Assembly (NCBI RefSeq): GCF_022790535.1
Contig: NZ_LOHG01000002.1
Location: 213,229-277,228, forward strand
Direction: 5' to 3'
DNA: 64,000 nt
DNA from: Pseudomonas maioricensis
Lineage (GTDB): Bacteria; Pseudomonadota; Gammaproteobacteria; Pseudomonadales; Pseudomonadaceae
In this document: in pieces, positions 16,915 to 26,136 of the stretch
Layout of the letters: the number at the start of each line of letters is the position of its first letter
How positions within the stretch are numbered: position 1 is the stretch's first letter
The notes under the pieces: generated by a model
Told to the model about the DNA's origin: nothing
Seen by the model: only the letters and a program-made list of their open reading frames with translations
Databases searched by the model: none
Program-made: the position numbers and the translations under genes

Positions 16915-18312
16915 ATGTCTTGTTTTATTCGAGAAAGACAGCGGATCAGGGGTGCCTGTCTGGGCCTGCTGACGCTGATGTTTTGCCTGGCGGGCTCCGC
17001 CAGTGGCGAAGAGCTGGAGGCCAATGCGTCGGCCGGCAAACGTCTGGCAATTGCGTCGGACTGCGTTGCGTGTCACACCACGCCTGGCGGCAAACCATTC
17101 GCGGGCGGCTACCCGCTCAACTCGCCAATGGGTGTGATTTATTCGACGAACATCACCCCGTCGAAAACCGCCGGTATCGGTAACTACACCCAAGAGCAAT
17201 TTGCTCGAGCGGTGCGCGACGGCGTGACGCCTGATGGCACGCACCTGTACCCAGCGATGCCGTACACCTCGTATTCGAAAATCACCGACAGCGATATCGC
17301 AGCGCTCTACGACTACTTCATGCACGAGGTCCCTACCGTAGAAACGCCGTCGCCGAAAACTGAACTGGCATTCCCGTTCAACATTCGCGCATCGATGATT
17401 GGCTGGAACCTGATGTTCCACGACACCACTCGTTTCACGCCGGACGCCAGCAAGTCCGCAGAGGTGAATCGCGGTGATTACCTGGTCAACGCTCTGGCCC
17501 ACTGCGATACCTGCCACACGCCACGTAACTTCCTGATGGCTGCTGACAACAGCAAACCACTGGGCGGCGGATCGCTGGGGCCTTGGTATGCGCCCAACAT
17601 CAGTTCCGACAAAGTCAGCGGTATTGGCGCCTGGTCGAGCGATGAAATCGTCGCTTACCTGCGCACCGGTCACGTGGAAGGTAAAGCACAAGCGGCAGGT
17701 CCGATGGCTGAAGCGGTCGAGCACAGCCTGCAATATCTGCCGGATACAGACCTGAAGGCTATTGCTGCGTATCTGCAGCAAACCCGGCCAGTCAAATCGG
17801 GCGAAACCAAGGCACGCCATGAATTTGGCCAGGCTTCGACTGATGAGCTGACCCTGCGTGGCGGCAAGCCGGAAGACAATCCGGGCTGGCATGTTTTCAG
17901 TGGTACTTGCGCCAACTGCCACCAGGCAAACGGCCAGGGCAACAAAGAATATCCGTCGCTGTTCAACAACACGGCCACCAGCCGTGCGGACAACCTGATC
18001 GCGACCATCGTCTACGGCGTGCATCGCACCGTCGACGGTGTGGCTGTGGACATGCCGGGCTTTGGTCCAGACGCATTCTTCACTGACCGTTTGACCGACC
18101 AGCAGATCGCCGACGTCAGCAACTATGTGCTCTCGCACTATGGCAACGCGGCCGAGAAAGTCACCGCCGCCGACGTCGCCCAAACTCGCGCAGGCGGCCC
18201 AACGGCTCCGCTGGCGACACTGGCCAGGTTCACGATCCCGGCAATCACCCTCGCGGTTCTGCTGATCGGCCTCGTGGTATGGCTGATCGCACGCCGCCGC
18301 AAGGGAGCCTGA
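16915..18312 (+). CDS. Tri-haem cytochrome c subunit of membrane dehydrogenase
   Basis: 465 residues. N-terminal signal sequence ('LGLLTLMFCLAGSASG'), three haem-binding CxxCH motifs ('CVACHTTPG', 'CDTCHTPRN', 'CANCHQANG') spaced over three cytochrome domains, and one C-terminal membrane anchor ending 'WLIARRRKGA'. This matches the cytochrome subunit of gluconate, sorbitol or alcohol dehydrogenase complexes, which passes electrons from the periplasmic flavoprotein to ubiquinone. I use the ATG at 16915; a TTG seven codons earlier is possible. Three bases separate it from the small subunit gene. Confidence 0.92.
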   Translation: MSCFIRERQRIRGACLGLLTLMFCLAGSASGEELEANASAGKRLAIASDCVACHTTPGGKPFAGGYPLNSPMGVIYSTNITPSKTAGIGNYTQEQFARAVRDGVTPDGTHLYPAMPYTSYSKITDSDIAALYDYFMHEVPTVETPSPKTELAFPFNIRASMIGWNLMFHDTTRFTPDASKSAEVNRGDYLVNALAHCDTCHTPRNFLMAADNSKPLGGGSLGPWYAPNISSDKVSGIGAWSSDEIVAYLRTGHVEGKAQAAGPMAEAVEHSLQYLPDTDLKAIAAYLQQTRPVKSGETKARHEFGQASTDELTLRGGKPEDNPGWHVFSGTCANCHQANGQGNKEYPSLFNNTATSRADNLIATIVYGVHRTVDGVAVDMPGFGPDAFFTDRLTDQQIADVSNYVLSHYGNAAEKVTAADVAQTRAGGPTAPLATLARFTIPAITLAVLLIGLVVWLIARRRKGA

Positions 18313-18315
18313 GCA

Positions 18316-18870
18316 ATGGATAACTCAATGAATCACAAGCAAGCACCGACTCAAGCTGAATCACCGACCGGCTTCTCTCGCCGCAATCTGCTGCGCGGCT
18401 CCGTTGCACTGGGCCTGATGGGTCTGGTGGGTGGCATGCTACCGTGGCAATCGGTGCTGGCCGCCGATCAGTCGACCGCTGACTTCATCGCGCTGTCGCA
18501 GTTTCTGGTCAGCCGTCCGGTCAATCCGGTATTGGCCGGGCGCTACTACACAGCCCTGGCCAAACGCGCGCCGAACTTCGCCGGAAACGCTGCAGCTTTG
18601 AAGCAGTTGATCGTCGACAACAACCTCAAGCATGTCGATGAGTACCTGAAGCTGGCCAACCCTGACGCGTCCCTCAAGGCGACCGCCACCAGCATCATTG
18701 CAGCCTGGTACCTGGGCATTGTCGGCGAAGCAGCCGACACGGAACTCGTCGCCTTCTCCGAAGCGATGATGTACCTCCCGACCCACGGCACCCTCATCGT
18801 CCCAACATACGGCAGCGGCCCGGCTACATGGGGTCCCAAGCCAGCAGACACCAAGGATTCCAGAATATGA
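18316..18870 (+). CDS. Small (Tat-exported) subunit of membrane dehydrogenase
   Basis: 184 residues. A twin-arginine signal ('SRRNLLRGSVALGLMGLVGG') is followed by a sorbitol/gluconate dehydrogenase small-subunit domain ('ADFIALSQFLVSRPVNPVLAGRYY'). In such complexes this subunit carries the folded flavoprotein, which has no signal of its own, across the membrane by piggy-back Tat export. The ATG at 18316 has 'gggag' eight bases upstream. Its stop overlaps the next start (ATGA). Confidence 0.9.
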   Translation: MDNSMNHKQAPTQAESPTGFSRRNLLRGSVALGLMGLVGGMLPWQSVLAADQSTADFIALSQFLVSRPVNPVLAGRYYTALAKRAPNFAGNAAALKQLIVDNNLKHVDEYLKLANPDASLKATATSIIAAWYLGIVGEAADTELVAFSEAMMYLPTHGTLIVPTYGSGPATWGPKPADTKDSRI

Positions 18871-20501
18871 GCAGCGGTGATTTCGACGCCGATGTGGTGA
18901 TCATCGGCTCCGGCGTGATGGGTGGCCTGATTGCCAGCGAACTGGCAAAAGCCAAAAAATCAGTGATTGTGCTGGAAGCAGGCCCTCGGGTTAATCGACG
19001 CGACATCGTCGAAACCTTCCGCAATGCGCCGATCAAACTGTCGCTGGCCAACGCCAAACTGCAAGGCGCTGGCTCGCCATACCCAAGCCTGCCGCACGCG
19101 CCGTCCACTTATGGCGACTACCTGCAGCAAGTCGGGCCGGTGAAATACAACACGTCGTACCTGCGCGTGGTGGGCGGTACCACCTGGCATTTCGGTTCGT
19201 CGCTGTGGCGCATGTTGCCCAACGACTTCCGCCTCAAGTCCCTGTACGGGCGTGGTCGCGACTGGCCGATCAGCTACGACGAGCTGGAACCTTTCTACGC
19301 TCGCGCCGAAACAGAACTGGGCGTCTCTGGCGTCGACGGTCAGGATGAAAGCGGCCAGGGCGGCGAAGCATTCCCGCCCCGCTCCATTCCCTACCCGATG
19401 GAAGGCCTCAAGCCGAGCTACATGTTCAAGCGCCTCTCGGAATTGCTGAGCAAAGGCGGCTACAACCCGATTCTGGAGCCCAACGGCCGCGCCACTCGCC
19501 CTTACGGCAAGCGTCCACCGTGTGCAGGCAACAACAACTGCAACCCGGTGTGCCCGATTGCCGCCAAGTACGACGGCTCGATGCACATCGACGAAGCCGA
19601 GAAACATGGCGCCAAGGTCATGGACAACTCGGTGGTGTACAAGATTGAGGCCGACGACAGCGGCAAGATCACCTCGATCTGGTACATGAAGCCTGACAAG
19701 TCCAAGCATCAGCTCAAGGCCAAGTACTTCGTGCTCGCGGCTTACGGCATCGAGTCACCGAAACTGTTGCTGATGTCCACGTCGGAGAAATACCCGAACG
19801 GTATCGCCAACTCGTCTGACCAGGTCGGCCGCAACCTGATGGACCACACTGGCATCAGCATGAACGTGATGACCAAGGAAGACATGTGGCCGGGTGAAGG
19901 TCCGACCCAGTTGCTGGTTTATCTGAACAGCCGCGACGGTGCCTTCCGCAAGGATTATCCGAGCTACAAGATCAAGGTGCGTAACACCGTGCCGACCTCG
20001 CAGATCACTTCAAACCTGATCGCTAAAGGCGTGCTCGGTTCCAAGCTGGACGAAGGCATTCGCCTGCAATCGGCTCGCTCGCTGAACTGGGCGGTGGACT
20101 TCGAAACCTTGCCGCTGCCGGAAAACCGCGTCACGCCAAGCAAGACCAAGTTCGACGCCATCGGCCTGCCGGTACCGGAGATCTACTACAGCGTTCCGGA
20201 TTACTGGCATGCCGGTAAGGAAAAGGCGCTGGAGGACTTCAAACAGTTCGCCAAACTGCTCGATGCCGACATCCTCAGCACCGACGTGGGCTTCCAGAAC
20301 CGCCAGCACATCATGGGCACAACCATCATGGGCGACGATCCGAAGGACTCGGTGGTCGACCGCGATTGCCGCACCCACGATCACCCGAACCTGTTCATCG
20401 CAGGCACCAGCGTCATGGCGTCCTCGTCCAGCGTTAACCCAACGCTGACAGGCGCGGCACTGAGCCTGCGGATCGCGGATGAACTGCTGAAAGAGGTTTA
20501 A
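18867..20501 (+). CDS. GMC-family flavoprotein subunit of membrane dehydrogenase
   Basis: 544 residues. FAD-binding 'DVVIIGSGVMGG' at the N-terminus and the GMC catalytic pair near the C-terminus: His in 'NRQHIMGTT' and Asn in 'SSSVNPTLTG'. A Cys-rich stretch 'CAGNNNCNPVCP' could hold an iron-sulfur cluster, as proposed for some gluconate-type dehydrogenases. With the two preceding genes it forms a cytochrome c-linked periplasmic dehydrogenase for a sugar, sugar acid or polyol; the substrate cannot be assigned. No separate signal peptide, consistent with piggy-back export. Confidence 0.92.
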   Translation: MSSGDFDADVVIIGSGVMGGLIASELAKAKKSVIVLEAGPRVNRRDIVETFRNAPIKLSLANAKLQGAGSPYPSLPHAPSTYGDYLQQVGPVKYNTSYLRVVGGTTWHFGSSLWRMLPNDFRLKSLYGRGRDWPISYDELEPFYARAETELGVSGVDGQDESGQGGEAFPPRSIPYPMEGLKPSYMFKRLSELLSKGGYNPILEPNGRATRPYGKRPPCAGNNNCNPVCPIAAKYDGSMHIDEAEKHGAKVMDNSVVYKIEADDSGKITSIWYMKPDKSKHQLKAKYFVLAAYGIESPKLLLMSTSEKYPNGIANSSDQVGRNLMDHTGISMNVMTKEDMWPGEGPTQLLVYLNSRDGAFRKDYPSYKIKVRNTVPTSQITSNLIAKGVLGSKLDEGIRLQSARSLNWAVDFETLPLPENRVTPSKTKFDAIGLPVPEIYYSVPDYWHAGKEKALEDFKQFAKLLDADILSTDVGFQNRQHIMGTTIMGDDPKDSVVDRDCRTHDHPNLFIAGTSVMASSSSVNPTLTGAALSLRIADELLKEV

Positions 20502-20521
20502 AGCGCTGGATCGCCAACCCT

Positions 20522-20605
20522 CTGTAGGAGCTGCCGAAGGCTGCGATGGCGGTCTGTCTGACATACCGCTTCGCGACCGTCGTAACCTCCGATGGCTCCT
20601 ACAGG
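20522..20605. repeat. REP-type doublet
   Basis: 'ctgtaggagctgccgaagg' opposite 'ccgatggctcctacagg', with one arm partly degraded ('cgaccgtcgtaacctcc'). First of two tandem doublets. Confidence 0.7.
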
Positions 20606-20639
20606 GAAATCGGTGTAGCTGGTAAAAAGCGCTTTACCG

Positions 20640-20713
20640 TGTAGAAGCTGCCGAAGGCTGCGAAGCGTTTATCCTGACATACCGCCATCGCAGCCTTCGG
20701 CAGCTCCTACAGG
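20640..20713. repeat. REP-type doublet, second copy
   Basis: 'tgtagaagctgccgaagg' with 'ctgcgaag' opposite 'atcgcagccttcggcag' with 'ctcctacagg'. Together with the preceding doublet it fills the gap after the GMC gene. Confidence 0.75.
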
Positions 20714-20815
20714 GGTTAAACCCAAAACCTGTAACGCTGGCGAAACACTTTCAATCGGTTTAACCTCGCCAATCCGCAGCGCAATGGATGCGCCGTCGAC
20801 ATCAAGGAAGAGTGC

Positions 20816-21580
20816 ATGGATCCCAGCGAGAGCCCGTCTCGGGACAAACTCAATCCATTTGAGCACCTGCATGCGCAGGCCGATGACGCGCCTCGGGCAT
20901 ATAGACGCCACCCCTCCAAGCCTTCACGACTCTATCGCCGTATCTTTGTGCCCTTGATTTTCATCGTTGCTGCTGGCTATCTGCTGATGCATTTCAGTGA
21001 ACGCCTGCAGAACGTCATTCAGCAGGTCACCGCCTACCGAAATCCAGCGCCTGCGCTGCCCGCCAGCTCGAATCCTGTGCCACCGATGTACACACGCGAC
21101 GCCTTGGTCGCACCGAAGCCGCTGGCCGATTGCATAAAACCCGACAACATCATCGACGAAGCAGTTGCCACCTGCCGCTACGGACAATTTCCACGCGCAA
21201 CCGAAGATACAAATGCACAGGGCATGGTGAGCGCTTCCTACATGGCAAAGTACAAAAGCGACCAGCAACAGCCCCCGGCCCGAACCAAACGCGTCACCGC
21301 TTTCAACATTGAGCGCGCAACGGTCTGGCAGTGGGACGGCAAACGCACCTACGCCGCCGAGTGGGCGATCAATAGCAATCGAATCGACGGCAGCAGCGTT
21401 TGCGCCAACTATCGACGCGGCTCGATTGAACACCGCGAATGCCGCAAAGGCGCCAAAGTTTACTTCCGGGAAAAGTGCCGAGAATGGGGCAAGCGCCGGG
21501 ATAAAGATGGCAGCGATGCGAGCCAGGCTATCGAGGAGCGCTTTTGCGCGGCAGGTGAAGGTTTCAACCCACTGGGTTGA
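20816..21580 (+). CDS. Membrane-anchored protein of unknown function
   Basis: 254 residues I do not recognise. A basic cytoplasmic N-terminus (about 40 residues) precedes a single membrane segment ('RIFVPLIFIVAAGYLLMHF'), a Pro-rich linker, and a periplasmic domain of about 170 residues with six or more Cys ('LADCIKP', 'VATCRYG', 'SSVCANYR', 'HRECRKG', 'REKCREW', 'ERFCAAG'), probably forming disulfides. Type II membrane topology. Stands alone between REP doublets and the transporter gene. Confidence 0.8.
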   Translation: MDPSESPSRDKLNPFEHLHAQADDAPRAYRRHPSKPSRLYRRIFVPLIFIVAAGYLLMHFSERLQNVIQQVTAYRNPAPALPASSNPVPPMYTRDALVAPKPLADCIKPDNIIDEAVATCRYGQFPRATEDTNAQGMVSASYMAKYKSDQQQPPARTKRVTAFNIERATVWQWDGKRTYAAEWAINSNRIDGSSVCANYRRGSIEHRECRKGAKVYFREKCREWGKRRDKDGSDASQAIEERFCAAGEGFNPLG

Positions 21581-22003
21581 GCCCTTATCAAAATGGCGTA
21601 AATGCCCTCATGCAGCCAAATGATTGCTAGCAATCTGGCCATCATCAGTTTTTTTGCCGTTTTTTTCGACATCTTTTGTAACGCCTTACGCCCCCTGAAA
21701 CTGGGCGCGTCGTGCGGCACGGTGCGTCATCACGCCACAGGTGGCCCCGGCTAGAGCGGTTGCCATCATCGGTCTCAGATGGGATAAACAAAAAGCAAAC
21801 GGGCTCGAAAATCTATAAAAAACGTAGATTCATGGGTCATTGAAGTCGTATAGCGGCGATCCTGCATCAGCTAAAAGTCCACACGTATTGTGTTCGCGCA
21901 TTGTGCCAACAGCGTGCTGGTCACCCCTGCCTTTCAACCTCATTGAGGCCATTCATACGGCGTCACCAAACGCTGTGCTGTACCTAAAAGAAGGACCGGA
22001 AAA
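21581..22003. other. Intergenic region upstream of polyol-type MFS gene
   Basis: About 420 bases without a convincing gene. A small inverted repeat AATCTA-N9-TAGATT at 21810-21830 may be an operator; 'gtattgtgttcgcgcattgtg' follows near 21884. The transporter promoter should lie here. Confidence 0.45.
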
Positions 22004-23347
22004 TTGAGCGATCAATCCACTCCGAACACTGCACTCGCCAGATTCTGCGAGAAAACCGGCATCCCCTATCCCATGTTCTGGGGCTTCGTCGGCCTCTTGA
22101 TTTTCATGATCGGCGATGGCGTCGAATTGGGTTATCTCTCCCCTTTCCTTAGCGAACGCGGCATGCCTGCCGATGAAATCGCCATGGTCTTTACCGTCTA
22201 CGGCGTCACCGTCGGTATCTCTTCCTGGTTGGCCGGCGCGCTCTCGAACATCTGGGGTCCCAAGCGCGTGATGATTATTGGCTTGCTGATCTGGAGCGCC
22301 TTCGAGGTGCTGTTCTTGATCTACGGCCTGCAGAAGCTCAGCTACTCGATGATCCTGCTCACGTACGGCTTGCGTGGCTTCGGCTACCCGCTGTTCGCTT
22401 ATGGGTTTCTGGTGTGGATTGCCGCCGCAACGCCATCGCGCAAAATGGGCATGGCCGTTGGCTGGTTCTGGGTGGCTTATGCAGCCGGGTTGCCGACCCT
22501 TGGCTCGCTGGTCGCCAGCGTCAGCATCCCGTTGATTGGTGCCATGGCCACTTTCTGGTTGTCTTTCGCCCTGGTAGTAATCGGCGGAGTCATCGGCCTG
22601 GTGGGCATGCGCGACGCACACGGTATGAAACGTCTGGCCCCCGAAGGCGAAAAACCGCTGGTGTCGATGGCCAAGAACATCACCATCATGTGGGAAATGC
22701 CCAAGGTGTCGCTGGCAGGTCTGGTGCGCGTGATCAACACGTCATCGATGTTCGGCTTCCTGGTCATCATGCCCGGGTTCTTCATGCACACCGTGGGCTT
22801 CAGCCTTGAAGAATGGCTGCGACTGCTGACCATCGTGTTCGTGTTCAACATCATTGGTAACCTGGCCTCAAGCATCATCAGTACCCGGATCGGCTATCGC
22901 AACACGATCCTGTGGCTGGGCGCGGTAGGCAGCACGATCAGTACACCGCTGTTCTTCTTCATGCCGCAGGCATTCCCGAACGACTTCCTGATTGCCTCGA
23001 TATTCGGTGCTTTCTACGGCCTGACGCTGGCCTGCTTCGTACCGCTTTCGGCACTGGCGCCTGCCCTCGCCCCGCAGAACAAGGCAGCCGCACTGTCGGT
23101 ATTGAGCCTTGGTGCAGGCGCATCGACCTGGGTCGGTCCTGCCGTAGTCGCCATCTTCCAGGACAGCTTCGGCCTGGCGGGCGTGGTCTGGGCATTCACC
23201 GGCCTCTATGCGCTGAGCGCAGTCATGACCGCCTTCCTGCGCGACCCTGAGCCGGTGTTCGAACCGACACTGACCAAGACCAAACGGAAAATCAAAATCA
23301 GTGCGCCGCGTCTTGATTACCGTTGGGCGCATGCGGAGCAGAAGTAG
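22004..23347 (+). CDS. MFS transporter, polyol permease (RbtT/DalT/CsbX) type
   Basis: 447 residues with 12 membrane segments. 'GFVGLLIFMIGDGVELGYLSPFL' in the first segment and 'GPKRVMIIGLLIW' in loop 2-3 are typical of the ribitol/arabinitol permease subfamily; a 2-oxoacid substrate is also possible. It starts with TTG at 22004, preceded by 'agaagga' at a good distance; no ATG exists upstream in frame that keeps the family N-terminus. Its nearness to the GMC dehydrogenase hints at shared sugar or polyol use, but they are separate transcripts. Confidence 0.85.
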   Translation: MSDQSTPNTALARFCEKTGIPYPMFWGFVGLLIFMIGDGVELGYLSPFLSERGMPADEIAMVFTVYGVTVGISSWLAGALSNIWGPKRVMIIGLLIWSAFEVLFLIYGLQKLSYSMILLTYGLRGFGYPLFAYGFLVWIAAATPSRKMGMAVGWFWVAYAAGLPTLGSLVASVSIPLIGAMATFWLSFALVVIGGVIGLVGMRDAHGMKRLAPEGEKPLVSMAKNITIMWEMPKVSLAGLVRVINTSSMFGFLVIMPGFFMHTVGFSLEEWLRLLTIVFVFNIIGNLASSIISTRIGYRNTILWLGAVGSTISTPLFFFMPQAFPNDFLIASIFGAFYGLTLACFVPLSALAPALAPQNKAAALSVLSLGAGASTWVGPAVVAIFQDSFGLAGVVWAFTGLYALSAVMTAFLRDPEPVFEPTLTKTKRKIKISAPRLDYRWAHAEQK

Positions 23348-23367
23348 GTAAGAGTTATCGCAATCTT

Positions 23368-23456
23368 TGTGGGAGCCGGGCTTGCCCGCGATGCAGACGA
23401 CGCGGATTTCAGGCTCACCGCGTCAGCTTCATCGCCGGCAAGCCCGGCTCCCACAA
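23368..23456. repeat. REP-type doublet (tgtgggagc subtype)
   Basis: 'tgtgggagccgggcttgcc' with 'cgcgatgcagacgacgcgg' faces 'ccgcgtcagcttcatcgcc' with 'ggcaagcccggctcccaca'. Nearly perfect arms. It lies between convergent genes and ends eight bases before the acetyltransferase stop. Confidence 0.85.
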
Positions 23457-23463
23457 AAGCCAC

Positions 23464-23970
23464 TCAGACACGCCGCAAGACGTAAAACTTGCTGTCCACC
23501 TTCATCACCGGAAAGCTCTCCGGCAACTCTTCTTTAGCCACCTCAGCAAAACCGTGTTTTTCGTAAAACCGGTGCGCAGCGAGAAACTTGTCGGTGGTGC
23601 CCAGGTAGATGTCTTTCACGCCGCGCTGCCAGGCCTCCTCAAGCAAGGTGCTGAGCAACTTCGCTGCAACCCCGAATTCACGCCCGCGAAAAGGCGCCGC
23701 CACGAACATTTTGCGCAGGGCTGTCTGCTGCGCGCCGATGTCTTTGAGGCCTATGGTGCCGATCACCTGCCCGTCCTGTTTAGCAACCCAGAAATCACCG
23801 TTGCCGACCTGATAGAAGTCCGGAATGGCTTGCAGGTCCGGCTGGTCTTCAGCCGTTATCACTATGCCGAACTCTTCGCGCTGGATGGGCAGGATCACGT
23901 CGACAACGCCCTGCTGATAGGCGCTCTCGAAACGATAAATCTGGATGTTGCTGGCGGTTGAAGTTGGCAA
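23464..23970 (-). CDS. GNAT-family N-acetyltransferase
   Basis: 168 residues of the acetyl-CoA-dependent GNAT fold: strand 4 'TALRKMFVAAPFRG' with pantetheine loop residues 'REFGVAAKLL', and 'FYEKHGFAEV' at the end. The start is set at a TTG (23970) with 'ggag' nine bases upstream, because the frame upstream of it is not conserved-looking; this is the weakest part of the call. The substrate cannot be read from sequence. Confidence 0.8.
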   Translation of the reverse strand: MPTSTASNIQIYRFESAYQQGVVDVILPIQREEFGIVITAEDQPDLQAIPDFYQVGNGDFWVAKQDGQVIGTIGLKDIGAQQTALRKMFVAAPFRGREFGVAAKLLSTLLEEAWQRGVKDIYLGTTDKFLAAHRFYEKHGFAEVAKEELPESFPVMKVDSKFYVLRRV

Positions 23971-24149
23971 AACACAGGTCTCCTTCGAGTGGGGCGAGCG
24001 CCGAAAGCAGCAGATATTTGCATAGCTGTGCCGCTTACATAACCCTGTCATTGATGAAAAATTGCGGCGCCGGAAGAAACTTTATGTGAGGCAGTTCTCT
24101 CCGCAAGCGTAGGAATCAGCCTAAAAGCTTGTGAGCTATCAAAAAGCCA

Positions 24150-24177
24150 TTGTCAGCACGAAAATGCCGCTTATAAT
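24150..24177 (+). promoter_or_regulatory. Sigma-70 type promoter for envelope operon
   Basis: TTGTCA (24150-24155), 16-base spacer, TATAAT (24172-24177). It points at the lipoprotein gene at 24316 and implies a leader of about 130 bases. The rest of the 23971-24315 gap holds nothing else recognisable. Confidence 0.65.
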
Positions 24178-24315
24178 CCCGCGCCCTGCGCTGCAAACGA
24201 CATTCGCTCGCAACAAGGGGTCTCATTGAGCCGCCAACAGAAGGCTGCTTTTTCAAACGGATTTGCATAGCGGCTGGCTCAGTCCCTGCTATCTATTTCA
24301 GGGAATGAACGCTTC

Positions 24316-25713
24316 ATGCCTTCTCGTGCACTGACTGCTCTTGTGCTGCTCGCTGCTCTGCAACTGGCAGGCTGCTCTGCCTTCCGTAGCTACGACACCG
24401 AACTCAAAGAAACCAACCTTCAGCTTGCCAGCGGCAACGTTGACGGTGCCTTGGGCGTGCTGGAAAAGAACAACACCAGTGCCGACAAGGATCTGCTTTA
24501 TTACTTCGAGAAGGGCGAGCTGCTGCGCGCCAAGGGTGATCTTGCAGGCAGCCAGACCGCATGGCGTACCGCTGATAACGTAGTCTACCAGTGGGAAGAG
24601 TCCGTCAAGCTGGACACCGACAAGTACCTGGCCCAGTTCGGCAGCTTCCTGGTCAATGACAAAGTGCGTCGCTACGAAGGTTATGACTATGAAAAGGTCA
24701 TGCTGACCACGCAGATGGCTTTGAACCTGCTGGCCAGGAATGACTTTGAAGGCGCACGCGTCGAGATCAAGAAAACTCACGAACGTGAAGCCGTGATTGC
24801 AGAACTGCGTGACAAGGAATACCTGAAGAGCGAAGAAGAGGCAGAAAGCAAAGGCGTAAAAACCGAATTCAAGGACCTGAAGGGCTACCCGGTAGCCTCC
24901 CTTGATGCACCTGAAGTTGTTGGCCTCAAGAACAGCTATCAGAGTGCGTTCAGCCATTACCTGTCCGGCTTCGTTTATGAAGCCATGGGCGAGAAAGGCC
25001 TGGCTGCGCCGGGTTACCGCAAGGCGGCAGAACTACGTCCGAACACGCCATTGCTGGATGAAGCACTGCTCAAGCTCGATAGCGAGCAGAGCAAGGACGG
25101 CTACAGCGAAGTGCTGATCGTGGTACAGAGCGGCTTTGCTCCGGCACGCGATTCGGTGCGTATTCCGCTGCCACTGCCCATCAGCGGCAATCTGGTGATC
25201 ACCCCGCTGTCGTTCCCGGTGATCAAGCCGGACACAACCACCGCAGCCTTCACCCAGATCGGCCTGGACGGTCAGCAGATCAACCTGACCAAACTCAACA
25301 GCACCACTGATATGTCTCGTCGCGCACTGCGTGATGACATGCCCGGGATCATTCTGCGCACCACCGTTCGTGCGATTACTCGCGGCGTCGCGCAAAAGCA
25401 GATCAATGACGTGAACCCGCTTGCCGGTCTGGCCGTGGGTATCGCCTCAGCCATTACCGAAGGTGCAGACACCCGTACCTGGCGCACGCTGCCGGACAAT
25501 ACTCAGGTCGCCCGCCTGCGCCTGCCTCAAGGCATGCATAGCGTGATCCTGCCTTCCACCACCGGCGGTACCCATGTGCAGGTCAAGGTTGATCAGCGTT
25601 ATCAAGTCGTCGCGCTGCGTGCCATTGGCAATCAGGTTTATACCGACGGCCTGATTGCTCAGGTAATGCCATCGACTGCACCGCAAGCCATCGCGACCAC
25701 CAAACAACCCTGA
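24316..25713 (+). CDS. COG3014-family outer-membrane lipoprotein
   Basis: 465 residues. Lipobox 'LQLAGC' gives a mature N-terminal Cys at about residue 19; residue +2 is Ser, so outer-membrane sorting is expected. The first half is helical and TPR-like ('LQLASGNVDGALGVLEKN', 'GFVYEAMGEKGLAAPGYRKAAEL'), the second half beta-rich. COG3014 proteins are of unknown function and occur beside ycfL, lpoB and a CsgG-like gene in gammaproteobacteria, as here. First gene of a four-gene operon; 13 bases to the next gene. Confidence 0.85.
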   Translation: MPSRALTALVLLAALQLAGCSAFRSYDTELKETNLQLASGNVDGALGVLEKNNTSADKDLLYYFEKGELLRAKGDLAGSQTAWRTADNVVYQWEESVKLDTDKYLAQFGSFLVNDKVRRYEGYDYEKVMLTTQMALNLLARNDFEGARVEIKKTHEREAVIAELRDKEYLKSEEEAESKGVKTEFKDLKGYPVASLDAPEVVGLKNSYQSAFSHYLSGFVYEAMGEKGLAAPGYRKAAELRPNTPLLDEALLKLDSEQSKDGYSEVLIVVQSGFAPARDSVRIPLPLPISGNLVITPLSFPVIKPDTTTAAFTQIGLDGQQINLTKLNSTTDMSRRALRDDMPGIILRTTVRAITRGVAQKQINDVNPLAGLAVGIASAITEGADTRTWRTLPDNTQVARLRLPQGMHSVILPSTTGGTHVQVKVDQRYQVVALRAIGNQVYTDGLIAQVMPSTAPQAIATTKQP

Positions 25714-25726
25714 ACGGAGACCCACC

Positions 25727-26098
25727 ATGCGTATCAAGATTCTCGGCGCACTCGCTATGGCCCTGCTTGTCGGCTGCGCCACCCCGCCGCCACCGGCGCC
25801 CGGCAGCGCGGCCAGCAAAGTGGTGTCGCTGGGTAACATGAAGAACATCGAAGTAGGTGCCATGCGCGTCGCCCGCGAAAACGGTTTTCTCACCGTCAAT
25901 GTGCAGCTCAACAACACCAGCAGCTACAACAAGCAGATGTATTACCGCTTCGCCTGGCTGGGCAACGATGGCTTTCCCGTAGCCGATGCAGAGGCCTGGA
26001 AAAGCACGACGTTGTACGGCACCCAGACCAGCTACCTGCCCGCCATTGCACCGACGCCGAAAGCCACTGACTTTCGCCTTGAAGTGAAGACGCCTTGA
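25727..26098 (+). CDS. ycfL: YcfL-family lipoprotein (DUF1425)
   Basis: 123 residues. Lipobox 'LLVGCATP' after a short signal, Pro-rich linker, then a small beta-sandwich domain ('VNVQLNNTSSYNKQMYYRFAW') typical of YcfL. In E. coli ycfL is next to lpoB, the same order as here. Role unknown; envelope location and neighbours suggest a link to peptidoglycan synthesis. Confidence 0.85.
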   Translation: MRIKILGALAMALLVGCATPPPPAPGSAASKVVSLGNMKNIEVGAMRVARENGFLTVNVQLNNTSSYNKQMYYRFAWLGNDGFPVADAEAWKSTTLYGTQTSYLPAIAPTPKATDFRLEVKTP

Positions 26099-26136
26099 TC
26101 TACCCCCTATTTTGTTCAGTTGAAGAGAACTCCCGA

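Noticed and set aside
21460..21720. 86-codon minus-strand frame with 'MSKKTAKKLMMARLL'
   Set aside because: Overlaps the end of the membrane-anchored orphan gene antisense, and half of it is the shadow of that gene.
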